NCBI GenBank assembly: GCA_039976075.1
Contig: JBDWFY010000011.1
Location: 608,017-672,016 of the forward strand
DNA length: 64,000 nucleotides
Direction: 5' to 3'
Origin: JBDWFY01 sp039976075
Lineage (GTDB): Bacteria > Pseudomonadota > Alphaproteobacteria > Rhizobiales > Stappiaceae
This document shows, one piece after another, positions 17,339 through 26,108 of the stretch. The translations under genes were made by a program, and so were the position numbers. The notes beneath the pieces were generated by a model that did no database searches, was not told where the DNA came from, and saw nothing but the letters and a program-made list of their open reading frames with translations. Position 1 is the stretch's first letter. Every line of letters starts with the position of its first letter.

Positions 17339-18022
17339 ATGAAGATTTTGCTTCTTGAGGACGACACCGAAATCGGATCCTGGACCCGTGATGGCCTGAC
17401 CCGATCCGGCCATGTCGTCGATTGGCTGGAAAGCGGGCGCGAGGCGCTGGTCGCTGCAACGACGCGAAACTATGATCTGCTCATCCTTGACCGCATGGTG
17501 CCAGAACTCGACGGTCTGTCGGTTTTGTGCGCAATTCGGGCGGCAAAAGACGCTACGCCCGTTCTTCTGCTGACGGCACTTGGTGATGTTGATGATCGCG
17601 TTGAAGGTCTGCACGCGGGCGCAGATGATTACCTGCCCAAGCCTTTCGCCTTCTCAGAACTGGACGCACGTGTTGCCGCTTTGGGGCGCAGAAATACGGA
17701 ACTGGGACAAGCGGAAATGACCAAGCTTGTTGTCGGTGACATCCACCTTGATCTGCTCAAACAACGCTGCACGCGGCAGGGTCAATCAATTGACTTGAAC
17801 GCAAAGGAGTTTCGTTTGTTAGAGGCATTTTTGCGATCGCAAGGCCGCGTTCTGACGCGGACCATGCTGTTGGAAAAGGTCTGGGACATGAACTTTGATC
17901 CGACGACCAGTGTCGTGGAAACCCACGTCAGCCGGCTGCGCGGGAAGATCGAAAAACCGTTCGGTGACACTGTGATCCGTACCATGCGCGGGGCTGGTTA
18001 TGTCTTTGAGCCGGCGGTTTAG
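17339..18022 (+). CDS. OmpR/PhoB-type response regulator
   Basis: A 227-residue two-component response regulator. The receiver domain starts MKILLLEDDTEIG, with phosphoacceptor Asp51 in LLILDRMVPELDG and the conserved Lys in DDYLPKPFAF. Residues about 125-225 form the winged helix (LNAKEFRLLEAFLR, then VVETHVSRLRGKIEKPFG, then RTMRGAGYVFEP). The ATG at 17339 is the receiver's natural start; a longer ORF exists but has no domain support. Its gene overlaps the sensor kinase gene by 23 bp and is divergent from the YHYH/PEBP operon, which it most likely controls. Confidence 0.93.
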   Translation: MKILLLEDDTEIGSWTRDGLTRSGHVVDWLESGREALVAATTRNYDLLILDRMVPELDGLSVLCAIRAAKDATPVLLLTALGDVDDRVEGLHAGADDYLPKPFAFSELDARVAALGRRNTELGQAEMTKLVVGDIHLDLLKQRCTRQGQSIDLNAKEFRLLEAFLRSQGRVLTRTMLLEKVWDMNFDPTTSVVETHVSRLRGKIEKPFGDTVIRTMRGAGYVFEPAV

Positions 18023-19379
18023 TTTCTCCAGATTACGCCGCATGTCGGCGTTGCGGCAGACCTTGTCGCTGACAATGGCATTCCTTGTGTTGATCTTCAT
18101 CGCGGGCGTGATCGCCATATCGCAGTTCGCAACCGAATTTCAAAAACGTATTGAGGATGAAATGACAGCGCGGTTTGCGCTGATCAACAACGATCTTGAA
18201 ACGACCGGGTTTGATCCGGCGCGGTATCCGACCACACGCATGGAGCGGATCGAATTTTATGAGCAACCCATCGAAATACGGGACGGATTTCACCACCGGT
18301 TGAACTTTGGTTGGGGTATTTTGAACATCAATCGTGGAGAGGACAACAATCGAGGGGCGGACAATGACTGGCGCGCTGTGAATGGCCGCGGCCAATGGAT
18401 GTATCTGGTAGGCCCTTCCATTGGTGGGCAGCTAATTGTGGGAACCAACCTCGGGCGTCAAGATGATTTTCTAGAAATCATGCTGCGAACCATGGGGTTT
18501 GTTGGCCTGGGTGCCGCCATCGCAGCGCTCGGCTTTGGGCTTTTTCTGGGGGCTAGAACGCAACGACGTCTCAATGTGATTTCAAATACGCTGGCGGAAG
18601 TGGGGGCTGGTAACCTCAAGGCGCGGGTGGCTGCAAGCCGGACGCGCGATGATCTGGACGACCTGTCCCATCAGGTCGATGCGACGATCATGCAGCTTGA
18701 AGTGCTCATGCGTCAGACGCGCGATTTTGCGGCCAACATTGCGCATGATCTGAAGACGCCCCTTGCGCGGCTGCGCATCCGCCTTGATCGCGTTTTGTCA
18801 TCTGAACAAGACGATGGTGACACCAGCACGGGTATTGAGGCCGCGATTGCTCAGACAGAAAAGATAATTGCCATTTTTGACGCTTTCTTACGAATCTCCA
18901 AACTTGAGTCCGGCGCGGCCCATACGGCTTTTGAAGCGATAGATTTGGGCCTTCTCGTACATGAAGTGGCTGACATCTATGAGGCGGTGGTCAAAGACAG
19001 CGGCAGAGCGCTGAGAGTTGACGTGGCAAATTCCAAGGTCATCCAGGGTGATCGCGTTCTGTTGATACAATTGCTTGCGAACCTGATCGAGAATGCAATG
19101 CGTCACACACCTCAAGGCACGAGCATCACGCTGGTTGCAAAAGGCGCGACGCTGGGATTGATTGATACCGGACCGGGCATTCCGCACGACGAGTATGATC
19201 TGATCACCCAGCCGCTGTACCGATTGGAAAAAAGTCGGACGACAGATGGGGCAGGGCTTGGTCTCTCGCTGGTCAAAACAATCGCCAACCTGCATGCTGC
19301 AGAACTGATTTTTTCGGAAAACCCAAACCTGCCGGCAGGGGGGCTTTTTGTCCGCGTCATGTTTGACAAAGCTGATTAA
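18000..19379 (+). CDS. Sensor histidine kinase
   Basis: A 459-residue membrane sensor kinase. A first transmembrane helix lies at about residues 23-43, a periplasmic sensing loop of about 115 residues follows, then a second helix at about 160-182, a HAMP linker, and the DHp helix with the phosphoacceptor His in FAANIAHDLKTPLARLRI. The ATPase domain has the N box LLANLIENAMRHTP, G1 LIDTGPGIP and G2 GAGLGLSL. It overlaps the response regulator gene, so the pair is co-translated. The periplasmic loop contains Asn/Arg-rich repeats but no known sensor fold that I recognise. Confidence 0.92.
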   Translation: MSLSRRFSFSRLRRMSALRQTLSLTMAFLVLIFIAGVIAISQFATEFQKRIEDEMTARFALINNDLETTGFDPARYPTTRMERIEFYEQPIEIRDGFHHRLNFGWGILNINRGEDNNRGADNDWRAVNGRGQWMYLVGPSIGGQLIVGTNLGRQDDFLEIMLRTMGFVGLGAAIAALGFGLFLGARTQRRLNVISNTLAEVGAGNLKARVAASRTRDDLDDLSHQVDATIMQLEVLMRQTRDFAANIAHDLKTPLARLRIRLDRVLSSEQDDGDTSTGIEAAIAQTEKIIAIFDAFLRISKLESGAAHTAFEAIDLGLLVHEVADIYEAVVKDSGRALRVDVANSKVIQGDRVLLIQLLANLIENAMRHTPQGTSITLVAKGATLGLIDTGPGIPHDEYDLITQPLYRLEKSRTTDGAGLGLSLVKTIANLHAAELIFSENPNLPAGGLFVRVMFDKAD

Positions 19380-19398
19380 ACTACGAGGCATTCTCTGT

Positions 19399-19503
19399 CG
19401 TTGAGCTGTTTGAGAGCCGTACCGGCATTGGCATGCGTCGATTGCGCGACTGTCCAACGGACCCTTGGACAGTTGACCGCTTTAAGGCCGTAAAGTCGCG
19501 TAG
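19399..19503 (+). pseudogene. 3' fragment of a ferric-reductase-like gene
   Basis: The + strand reads ELFESRTGIGMRRLRDCPTD then PWTVDRFKAVKSRR, which aligns with the last 34 codons of the flavocytochrome at 12252-13577 (ELFEIRTGIGMRRLLDYLTD and PRTIDRLKAVKARR). The original stop has become a Trp codon. Nothing of the upstream gene is present, and it begins right after the histidine kinase gene. This is a remnant of an old duplication or of a diverged homologue. Confidence 0.85.
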
Positions 19504-19565
19504 ATGGGGCGTGCGGTCCTTGTTGAGTTTTTCGATGTAACCAAAAACGGGGTTCTTTAAGCCGA

Positions 19566-19811
19566 TTACCCTCTCTCGGGATGCTTTGTTGATCCGCAGG
19601 TAAAGCACTTGAATTCAGTCGCTCCCCGGCGCCAGATCAGGGCGCCCTTGCAGCACTTAATCCGGATGGTTTTGTCAGCCTGCGCTTTACAGTTTTCACA
19701 TGTTCTTACACGGCGTCCCTTGAGTCTTTTCAGAAACGACGAGCAGAACGGGCAGGTCGTTTTATCTCTCCGGTTCCTCTTGATGCGGGTAGGGGCTTCC
19801 GGCTCTTCCAT
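19566..19811 (-). CDS. Small zinc-ribbon protein
   Basis: An 81-residue protein with four Cys knuckles: TCPFC, TCENC, KCC and KCFTC. These form two zinc ribbons in a basic background (KRNRRDK near the N-terminus). Such proteins usually bind nucleic acid or act as small partners in larger complexes, but no family can be assigned with confidence. The C-terminal half is duplicated as a frameshifted fragment at 14650-14770. The start ATG at 19811 lies 8 bp from the GFA gene stop, so the two are likely co-transcribed. Confidence 0.65.
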   Translation of the reverse strand: MEEPEAPTRIKRNRRDKTTCPFCSSFLKRLKGRRVRTCENCKAQADKTIRIKCCKGALIWRRGATEFKCFTCGSTKHPERG

Positions 19812-19819
19812 CTCTCGGG

Positions 19820-20248
19820 TTACTTGCTGCCTGTCATTTTTTGGGCTGTTGGTAACGCTGGATCAAGATGATCCCAAGATACCGCACTGCTGGCGTAAAT
19901 GATCCGGTCTGGTTTGGCTATTTCCGGATCGTCCATGGAAGACGTTCTGACGACAATCTTCCCCTCCAGGCCTTCCCTTGTGTGGAAAATGGCGCTGCCG
20001 CACGTGGGACAAAACCGTCTGTTGATCAGGTTCCCGCTGTCCGCAGCGCATTGATATTCTGAAACGTCACCGATCAGATCAAATGCCTCTTCCGGAATAA
20101 CAGTATGGGTGGCGTGACCTGTGCCGCCAAGGCGACGACAATCCGTGCAGTAACAATGGACTGTGGTAATTGGGTTGGCACGTGAGTTGTAGCGGACGTT
20201 TCCACATAGGCACCCGCCTTGAAATGCCACTTTCATTGCCTGGATCAA
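19820..20248 (-). CDS. GFA-family protein (glutathione-dependent formaldehyde-activating-like)
   Basis: A 142-residue GFA/CENP-V-type protein. Its two zinc sites are visible: GGCLCGNVRY and HCYCTDC for the structural/catalytic sites, and RRFCPTCGSAIF towards the middle. The family was named after glutathione S-hydroxymethyl transferase, but most members have no tested activity. The start could be MIQAM at 20248 or MKVAF 12 bp further in. It lies 8 bp upstream of the zinc-ribbon gene. Confidence 0.9.
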   Translation of the reverse strand: MIQAMKVAFQGGCLCGNVRYNSRANPITTVHCYCTDCRRLGGTGHATHTVIPEEAFDLIGDVSEYQCAADSGNLINRRFCPTCGSAIFHTREGLEGKIVVRTSSMDDPEIAKPDRIIYASSAVSWDHLDPALPTAQKMTGSK

Positions 20249-20503
20249 GTGAATATCCTTTGTAATTCCAGACTAACTTAACGCCGCAGAGCAGTCTCGA
20301 CAATGACAACAGTGTCGGCTTTGCCCAAGAGACTTCCCATCGCTTGAACGGCTCAAGAGAAGCACAAACAGTCTCAAATGAACGCGCGTCCCGGCATTAG
20401 GTTCTGATTAAGGCAAGTTGAAATTCAGTCATGAAATCAACGTGCTCTTGTGCTGGGCCGCCGGTCCTGCAAGAGTGGCCATATTCTCAACCGGGACTTT
20501 CAA

Positions 20504-21136
20504 ATGATGGAAACACAAACGATCATTCTTTTCAGCGCTGCCAGCCTTGCGCTTGCCGTGACACCGGGTCCAGACATGATCCTGGTCGCAGCAAGAAGTG
20601 CGGCTCAAGGTCGAATGGCTGGACTGGTGACGCAATTCGGTGTTTCTGCCGGATCGGTGTTCCACGCGATTATACTGGCACTCGGGCTGTCACAATTGTT
20701 CCTGGCTGTACCCTATGCCTATGATCTGGTCAGATATCTCGGCGCGGCTTATCTGTTGTATCTTGCCTGGCAAGCGTTTACGGCGCGCGACAGCTTTTCT
20801 GCACAAACATCTTCAAGCAAGCGACGGTCGTTATTCGTGATTTTCAGACAGGGTTTTTTCTCGAATCTGTTGAACCCGAAAGTTGCGCTTTTTTACCTCG
20901 CTCTTTTCCCACAGTTTCTGGACCCGGAAAAAGGCGCTGTTGCCTTGCAGATCATGGTGCTGGCGAGCTTCTTTTTGATCATTGACTTCGCCGTTCATGG
21001 AGTGGTGATATGGCTGGCCGGAAGCATGAGATCGCTTTCAGCAAACGGGCGGGTTTTCGCAAAATGGTCAAGATACTTCCTGGGGCTGGTCTTTGGCGGG
21101 CTTGCCGCAAGGCTCATTTTCGATGGCCAACGATGA
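20504..21136 (+). CDS. LysE/RhtB-type amino-acid exporter
   Basis: A 210-residue exporter, third LysE protein of the window and the one closest to classical RhtB: SLALAVTPGPDMILVAARSA at the N-terminus, GAAYLLYLAWQAF in the second helix and FSNLLNPKVALFYLALFPQF in the third. It has about six membrane segments. ATG at 20504 and 20507 are equally possible. It stands alone. Export of a neutral or basic amino acid is the expected function. Confidence 0.9.
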   Translation: MMETQTIILFSAASLALAVTPGPDMILVAARSAAQGRMAGLVTQFGVSAGSVFHAIILALGLSQLFLAVPYAYDLVRYLGAAYLLYLAWQAFTARDSFSAQTSSSKRRSLFVIFRQGFFSNLLNPKVALFYLALFPQFLDPEKGAVALQIMVLASFFLIIDFAVHGVVIWLAGSMRSLSANGRVFAKWSRYFLGLVFGGLAARLIFDGQR

Positions 21137-21330
21137 TCTGCTGAAAGCGGACGTAGATCAGAGCAGCACCGACGGTGCAGTTTGGTTCGCCCTGCCACCA
21201 TAGATGAAATTTTGGCTGTACATGAACACCGCTCAAATTATCAGACGGCTGCTTTGAGCCCAATTGACGAGCGCGGCGGCGCGTCACCATCTTGTGGATT
21301 TATGATGGAAGTTCCTGTAGTCACGTTGTC

Positions 21331-23064
21331 ATGGAGAACACAAAACCAGAGCGCCGTCTTGCAGCAATTTTGGCTGCTGACGTAGTCGGCTACTCGCGGA
21401 TGATGGGCGAGGATGAGACGGGTACTCTGATGCGCTTGAAGGCTTTTGAGAGGAACATTATCGCACCTGCTGTCGATGAACATTCCGGGCGCATTATCAA
21501 ACGGATGGGCGATGGATATATTGTTCAGTTTCAAAGTGTCATCTCAGCCATCGAATGCGCCATCGCCTGGCAGGGCGCAGCAGGTGACCCGATTACATTT
21601 CGTATCGGGGTCAATCTCGGTGATGTTATCGTCGAGGATAACGACCTCTTCGGCGAGGGGGTGAACGTGGCTGCCCGACTGGAAGCGATTGCCGATCCGG
21701 GCGGGATATACATCTCTGAAGATGTGTGGCGTCAGTCCCGGGGGAAAATCAGTGCGCAATTCGAGGATCTCGGCGAGAAAAAACTGAAGAACATTTCAGA
21801 ACCGTTGCGGGTTTATCGAGTGGTCTCCGACGACCCGGCGTCTTTCAACGCGCACCTAAAGCGTCCAAATGACGACGTCCAGTTTTCCTGGAAGATACCG
21901 ACAGTTCTCCTTTCTCCGTTTCGCCAACTGGGCGCCGGGGGAGATGCGGAAAGTGTCGCATCGGGACTGACCGAAACCCTTGCTGCGGCCCTGGCGCATT
22001 TCGAAGAATTCAAAACCATTGATCCCGGTAGCGCGGCGCTTGCGATTTCGGACCTCGGGGCACTTGGCGCTGGCCGTCGGCTGGGTGTGGATTTTCTGCT
22101 TGAGGGTTCAGTGCAGACATCAGGCCGGAAGGCACGCATTGGTGTGCAACTCATCGACATAGCAAGCGGCAGCCGGGTATGGTCGGACACTCTTGATCAC
22201 AGTCTTGAAGATGTGTTTGAACTTCAGGACGACATAACCGCTTTGGTTGCATCCACCATGAGCGATGCCGTCGGTGAAGAGCAGGCCAAGACAATCTCTG
22301 GCAAACCGGATGCCGCTCTTGATCTGAACGAGCAAATGGTGCGCGGTTTGCAACTACTTCATCGGGGAAACCCCGACGATGTTGCCAAAGCGAGAGCGTT
22401 CTTTGAAAGGGCCGTCCAAGCTGACCCGGACGGGATGTTTCCCACGCTTTGCCTGTGCTGGACCTATGCGAGTGAATTATCCGGAGGGTGGCCACTGGGA
22501 CGGGAAGACGCGCTTGAATTTTCCTTGCGAGAAATGCGGGATCTCATGCGGCGGCATCCGCGCTCTGCGCACGTTCATCGGCTGATCAGCCGTTTGTGCC
22601 TTTTGGACGGCGATCATGCTCAGGGCGTTGCACACGCCGAACGGGCTTATGAATTGAACCCTTATAACAGCGATATGATGATGGCTGTTGGCCAGGCAAA
22701 ATTGTGGAACGGAGAGCCGGAGCAGGCGGTGATTGAGCTTGAGCGCGCTTTTTCAACAAACCGCTATGCGCCCGATGTGTTCAAGATCTACCTCGCGCTC
22801 GCCTACTACCTCGTGGGCCGTTTTGATGATGGCCTCAAGCTCTTTGACAGTATCGAAGGGATGACACCGATACTGCGGGTGTATCGGATTCTGAATCTTG
22901 TGGGATTGCAGCAAATCGAACAGGCCCAGGCGGAAGCACAATTGTGGCTTGAAGAGCATGCGCACCTTGATCTTGGCAATGCGCGATCAATTAGCTCGTT
23001 CAGACGCGAAGAGGATCGAGTACGGATAGCGGATGCGTTGAGGAAAGTCGGACTGACCGGATGA
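21331..23064 (+). CDS. Class III adenylate/guanylate cyclase with TPR-like C-terminus
   Basis: A 577-residue protein. Residues about 8-170 form a class III nucleotide cyclase domain: metal Asp17 in AADVVGYSRMMGEDE, Asp61 in IKRMGDGYIVQF, and GVNVAARLEAIADPGGI in the last third. A linker resembling the TolB-like module (LLEGSVQTSGRKARIGVQLI) follows, then helical repeats with TPR character from about residue 340 (ARAFFERAVQADPDG, HAERAYELNPYNSD, ELERAFSTNRYAP). This domain order is common in rhizobial cyclases. It would make cAMP or cGMP; the TPR part probably mediates protein contacts. The start ATG at 21331 begins the domain; the ORF upstream adds nothing. Confidence 0.9.
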   Translation: MENTKPERRLAAILAADVVGYSRMMGEDETGTLMRLKAFERNIIAPAVDEHSGRIIKRMGDGYIVQFQSVISAIECAIAWQGAAGDPITFRIGVNLGDVIVEDNDLFGEGVNVAARLEAIADPGGIYISEDVWRQSRGKISAQFEDLGEKKLKNISEPLRVYRVVSDDPASFNAHLKRPNDDVQFSWKIPTVLLSPFRQLGAGGDAESVASGLTETLAAALAHFEEFKTIDPGSAALAISDLGALGAGRRLGVDFLLEGSVQTSGRKARIGVQLIDIASGSRVWSDTLDHSLEDVFELQDDITALVASTMSDAVGEEQAKTISGKPDAALDLNEQMVRGLQLLHRGNPDDVAKARAFFERAVQADPDGMFPTLCLCWTYASELSGGWPLGREDALEFSLREMRDLMRRHPRSAHVHRLISRLCLLDGDHAQGVAHAERAYELNPYNSDMMMAVGQAKLWNGEPEQAVIELERAFSTNRYAPDVFKIYLALAYYLVGRFDDGLKLFDSIEGMTPILRVYRILNLVGLQQIEQAQAEAQLWLEEHAHLDLGNARSISSFRREEDRVRIADALRKVGLTG

Positions 23065-23377
23065 GTGCATCCAAATTCGGATAACGGTGCAAGCCCGATT
23101 TGGCTGGACGGCAGATTTCGGAGGAGTTCAATAACCTGGGATTTTGGTCAGATGGCAGCAATGTCTCAACGACGGGTATTTGTTGGGGGCCAGCAGGACA
23201 AGTCGTAGTTCACCCTTGTGTCGCAATGCTCTCCTTGGATCTTGACAACAAGAGTTGTTGCGGGATCTGGCGTGAAATCGCGATTTGTGATTATGCCATC
23301 AGCGAGGCAGATTTTTGCCATGAAAGAGCTGCGAGCTGATCTCTGAACCCAGGCAGCTATTGGGAAGAACTCTGGAG
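23065..23377. other. Intergenic stretch, no gene seen
   Basis: About 310 bp. A short + ORF (23100-23339) has no family resemblance or good ribosome site. Nothing else is visible. Confidence 0.4.
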
Positions 23378-24082
23378 TTAGATAAACTGCGTCTCTGGCG
23401 TCATCTGTTCTCGCGGGAAGCCCGTTTGATCTTCGATGAGCCTAGTCATAGAGCTCCAAACGTCAGACTTTCGCCATCTACCACCCAATGAAATCAGTAT
23501 GCCGCTATTGGCTACTGCGGCTCTTCGGCACAAATCACCCAAAGTACCGTCGAATATCCAAACTCTCTTATCCCGGTTATCCGCAACCCTCCAAAGCAGA
23601 TGAGAGAATACAAAAATCAAGACGCAGCCCAGAAACGCCGAGAATCACGACAGCATGATTGGAGCAGCGATCCAAGTTATGAACTGCAATATGGCGAGAG
23701 TAACCACACCTGGGCTCGCCGTGGTGAGCCATTCGAGATTCAAGCCCGACTTCTTTTCCAGTTGATTTTGAAAGTGTTTCGCGCTCCAGCCATGCGGAAG
23801 CCTGACCCGTGTGGCAGGGAGAATCTTCCCTTGGCTACCTAGCGCATTATTTAATCTGTAATACGCCATCGCAGTCAGGCATTTGCCGCGATTATCCGGG
23901 TCTTTCGGTAACTTTGAGCAGATGATCTGATATATATCATCGAGAGAAAAGATGCGCTCACACTCTTCGTCAGAAAATGTAATTCCAAAAGTGGTCTCAA
24001 TTTCGTCCAGTAGTTCTAACTCATCGCCATCTCCGCCTAGGCCAAGCGATGCTGGTTTTGGGCCTTTATTGACATGAAACAT
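23378..24082 (-). pseudogene. Acyl-carrier-like protein interrupted by an in-frame TGA
   Basis: One frame of 235 codons from 24082 to 23378 is continuous apart from a single TGA at 23645-23647. The 5' part (145 residues) has an acyl-carrier-like helical stretch (ELLDEIETTFGITFSDEE) but GDGDE instead of the DSL serine motif, so no phosphopantetheine site. Hydrophobic stretches lie on both sides of the stop (VTLAILQFITWIAAPIML and FLGCVLIFVFSHLLW), as expected if a single two-helix membrane segment has been cut. The 3' part ends with VWSSMTRLIEDQTGFPRE, which resembles the first helix of the same fold. DUF1493-like proteins are the closest thing I recall. Either a nonsense mutation, or two separately translated pieces. 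Confidence 0.6.
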
Positions 24083-24261
24083 TGGAGCTTCCAGGCTTTC
24101 TGGTTTTCAAAATCGTGTGGTGCGAGTTTAGTATAGTTACCTATGGTTGTAAATTGCGGTTGCCATTGACCCATTTCGCTCGTTCTACTTCGGCATCTTG
24201 CTTCGCTCAACGCGGCTTAGTCGGATCGTTTTACACCTGCCCGCGTGGAGGGTGTCAGAAT

Positions 24262-25062
24262 TCATGACCGCCGGATCGTCCGGTCAATAAGGTCATTGAC
24301 CAGTGTCGGCGTTTCGATTGATGAGGAATGGCCGGCACCCTTGAATACGGCCAGTTCCGAACCCTTGATCGCGGCCTGCAGGCGTTCGGATTTCTCGATT
24401 TTTGTGGCGACGTCTTCATCCCCCACACCGATGCCGACGGGCAGGTTGATCGCGCCCAGCAGATCGGCGCAGCCATCGCGGTCGATCACACCCGACACGG
24501 CTCGGGTTATACCGAAGCGATCATTGCTGCCAATGACTTTGGCCCATCGTTGTCTTTCTTTCACGCGGTCGGCGGAGTTCAGGAACGTGTGGCTGAACAT
24601 GATCGGCATAACGCGACTGACGACAATCCATAGCCCGATCCAGCGTGCGACGAAGTTGAGCATCCGGTATTTCGGTCCGTTCTCTTTCGGCTCAGGGTCG
24701 GCTGAAGTGTTCAGAAGCGTCAGCGTTTTCAGCAGTGCCGGTTTTTTGGCAGCCAGACGCATGCCGATGAAACCACCCATGCTCAAACCGACAAAGTGAC
24801 ACGGTGCGATATCAAGGTGATTGATCAGAGCCTCAGCATCCGCTGTCAGCGTTTCGATGTCATAACCATCTTTGGTCACGCCACTCTGTCCCTGACCACG
24901 GTGATCAAACGTAATACAGCGATAGGTGTCCTGCAGATGCGCGACCTGTTCGGTAAACATCGTGCCATCAAACAAAAGCCCGTGCGAAAAAATGATTGCC
25001 TCGCCCTCGCCACCGGTGTCGGTGAAATGGATGTCCGCTCCATTCAGATCAACGTGTGGCAT
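24262..25062 (-). CDS. Alpha/beta-fold hydrolase
   Basis: A 266-residue hydrolase of the 3-oxoadipate-enol-lactonase/esterase type. The oxyanion loop is FSHGLLFDG, the nucleophile Ser94 sits in FVGLSMGGFIG, and the catalytic His is in FKGAGHSSSIE near the C-terminus; the acid is probably Asp in GVGDEDVA. Length and motif spacing are normal. It stands alone on the minus strand. Natural substrate unknown. Confidence 0.88.
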   Translation of the reverse strand: MPHVDLNGADIHFTDTGGEGEAIIFSHGLLFDGTMFTEQVAHLQDTYRCITFDHRGQGQSGVTKDGYDIETLTADAEALINHLDIAPCHFVGLSMGGFIGMRLAAKKPALLKTLTLLNTSADPEPKENGPKYRMLNFVARWIGLWIVVSRVMPIMFSHTFLNSADRVKERQRWAKVIGSNDRFGITRAVSGVIDRDGCADLLGAINLPVGIGVGDEDVATKIEKSERLQAAIKGSELAVFKGAGHSSSIETPTLVNDLIDRTIRRS

Positions 25063-25271
25063 TGGTTCCCCTGTATCCCGCGGCTCGAAGCATCGTGCTC
25101 CACCTTATTGATTTTAGAGCGAATTCCTATCACGTCGATGAAACTATCTGAACGATAAGTACTCCGTCACAGCATATTCAGCACTCATCCAGCTGCGAGA
25201 CAATACATAAAGATCGGCCGCTGCCGGATGCGATGTTACTGTTTTTCCAAACGTGTCGGTTGATCTCCTGT

Positions 25272-25380
25272 CGTTAACTCCGGCTCTCCGCTTTCCTGTG
25301 TCTCGCTAAACGTGGGAGCAATTTCTACGTCCCGATAGCAGGAAGATTCAGTGGCGGCTGCCGAATGCTCCTTTGAGCCC
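25272..25380 (-). pseudogene. Recurring unidentified C-terminal fragment, copy 1
   Basis: On the minus strand the sequence reads SCYRDVEIAPTFSETQESGE. The same stretch appears, with changes, in four other gaps (27136-27216, 29694-29850, 31547-31625, 37160-37255). It has no start codon or upstream coding context of its own. It is followed on the + coordinate side by 'gctcctttgagcccaaag', which recurs as well. Confidence 0.5.
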
Positions 25381-25461
25381 AAAGCCGCCGCGGCGCCCTG
25401 TGGTTGCAATTTTGCTGGCTTTAGCCAACTCCAGGGCAGACCGTTTTGAACGAGATCACCA

Positions 25462-25950
25462 TTAGCAGCGGAGGGGAAATGCTTCCAACATGTTCTGGAA
25501 ACGCACCGCATATGCGCTCATCTCCTCAAAAGAGTTCTCGAACACCAGTACGAACTCGTCATCGGGATCTAGTGGTTCAAATGCAAACTGCCGAATGACA
25601 AATGGTGGTTTAAATTCTGCAGCCAATTTGATTCCAAACCTAACCGTTCCGTTCCTGTTGCCGAAGAGTTCGAATTCTAAATTGGGTTCAGTAAAGCTTA
25701 AACAGGTGTATTCAGGAATGGTGTTGCCAGCAATCGATTGGAACCATTTCCGAATACTTTCTAATTCGTGTGATGTTATAGATGGGTCTTTTTTCTCGAA
25801 AACCCTGCCTTGGTATCGGCACTTCAGTTTTACAATCAGCCAATTGTCGTCACATCCGGATGTGAGATCGGGGAATTGATAGTCCTGAATCGAGAAGTCA
25901 AGTTCCAGATCGATCTCAGGGTTGCTAAATGTAATCTTGTTCTGGTTCAT
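25462..25950 (-). CDS. WapI-family-like immunity protein
   Basis: A 162-residue soluble protein. The early IQDYQFPDLTSGCDDNWLIV stretch, followed by ELESIRKWFQSIAG and FTEPNLEFELFG, matches the pattern I associate with WapI-type immunity proteins, which neutralise the nuclease tip of Bacillus WapA-like toxins. There is no toxin gene beside it here, so it would be an orphan immunity gene, useful against neighbours' toxins. It lies in AT-richer sequence than the surrounding genes, suggesting recent acquisition. Family assignment rests on memory of the motif pattern. Confidence 0.65.
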   Translation of the reverse strand: MNQNKITFSNPEIDLELDFSIQDYQFPDLTSGCDDNWLIVKLKCRYQGRVFEKKDPSITSHELESIRKWFQSIAGNTIPEYTCLSFTEPNLEFELFGNRNGTVRFGIKLAAEFKPPFVIRQFAFEPLDPDDEFVLVFENSFEEMSAYAVRFQNMLEAFPLRC

Positions 25951-26108
25951 CAGCTCTAGATTTCGGCATCAATTTCTAGCCTGTGCAAATGGTGTCGATG
26001 GATTAATTCCCCGCCTCGGGTTTAGTTACTTTGTCTGCTTATTACTCAATCATGTGTCGTACAGCCAAGATTGCAAATGGTCCAAAGATTCAGTCACTGG
26101 TTTCCGAG

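Noticed and set aside
23645..23647. In-frame TGA read as selenocysteine
   Set aside because: No stem-loop of the bacterial type was recognised right after the TGA, and neighbouring residues are a membrane segment, not a redox motif.
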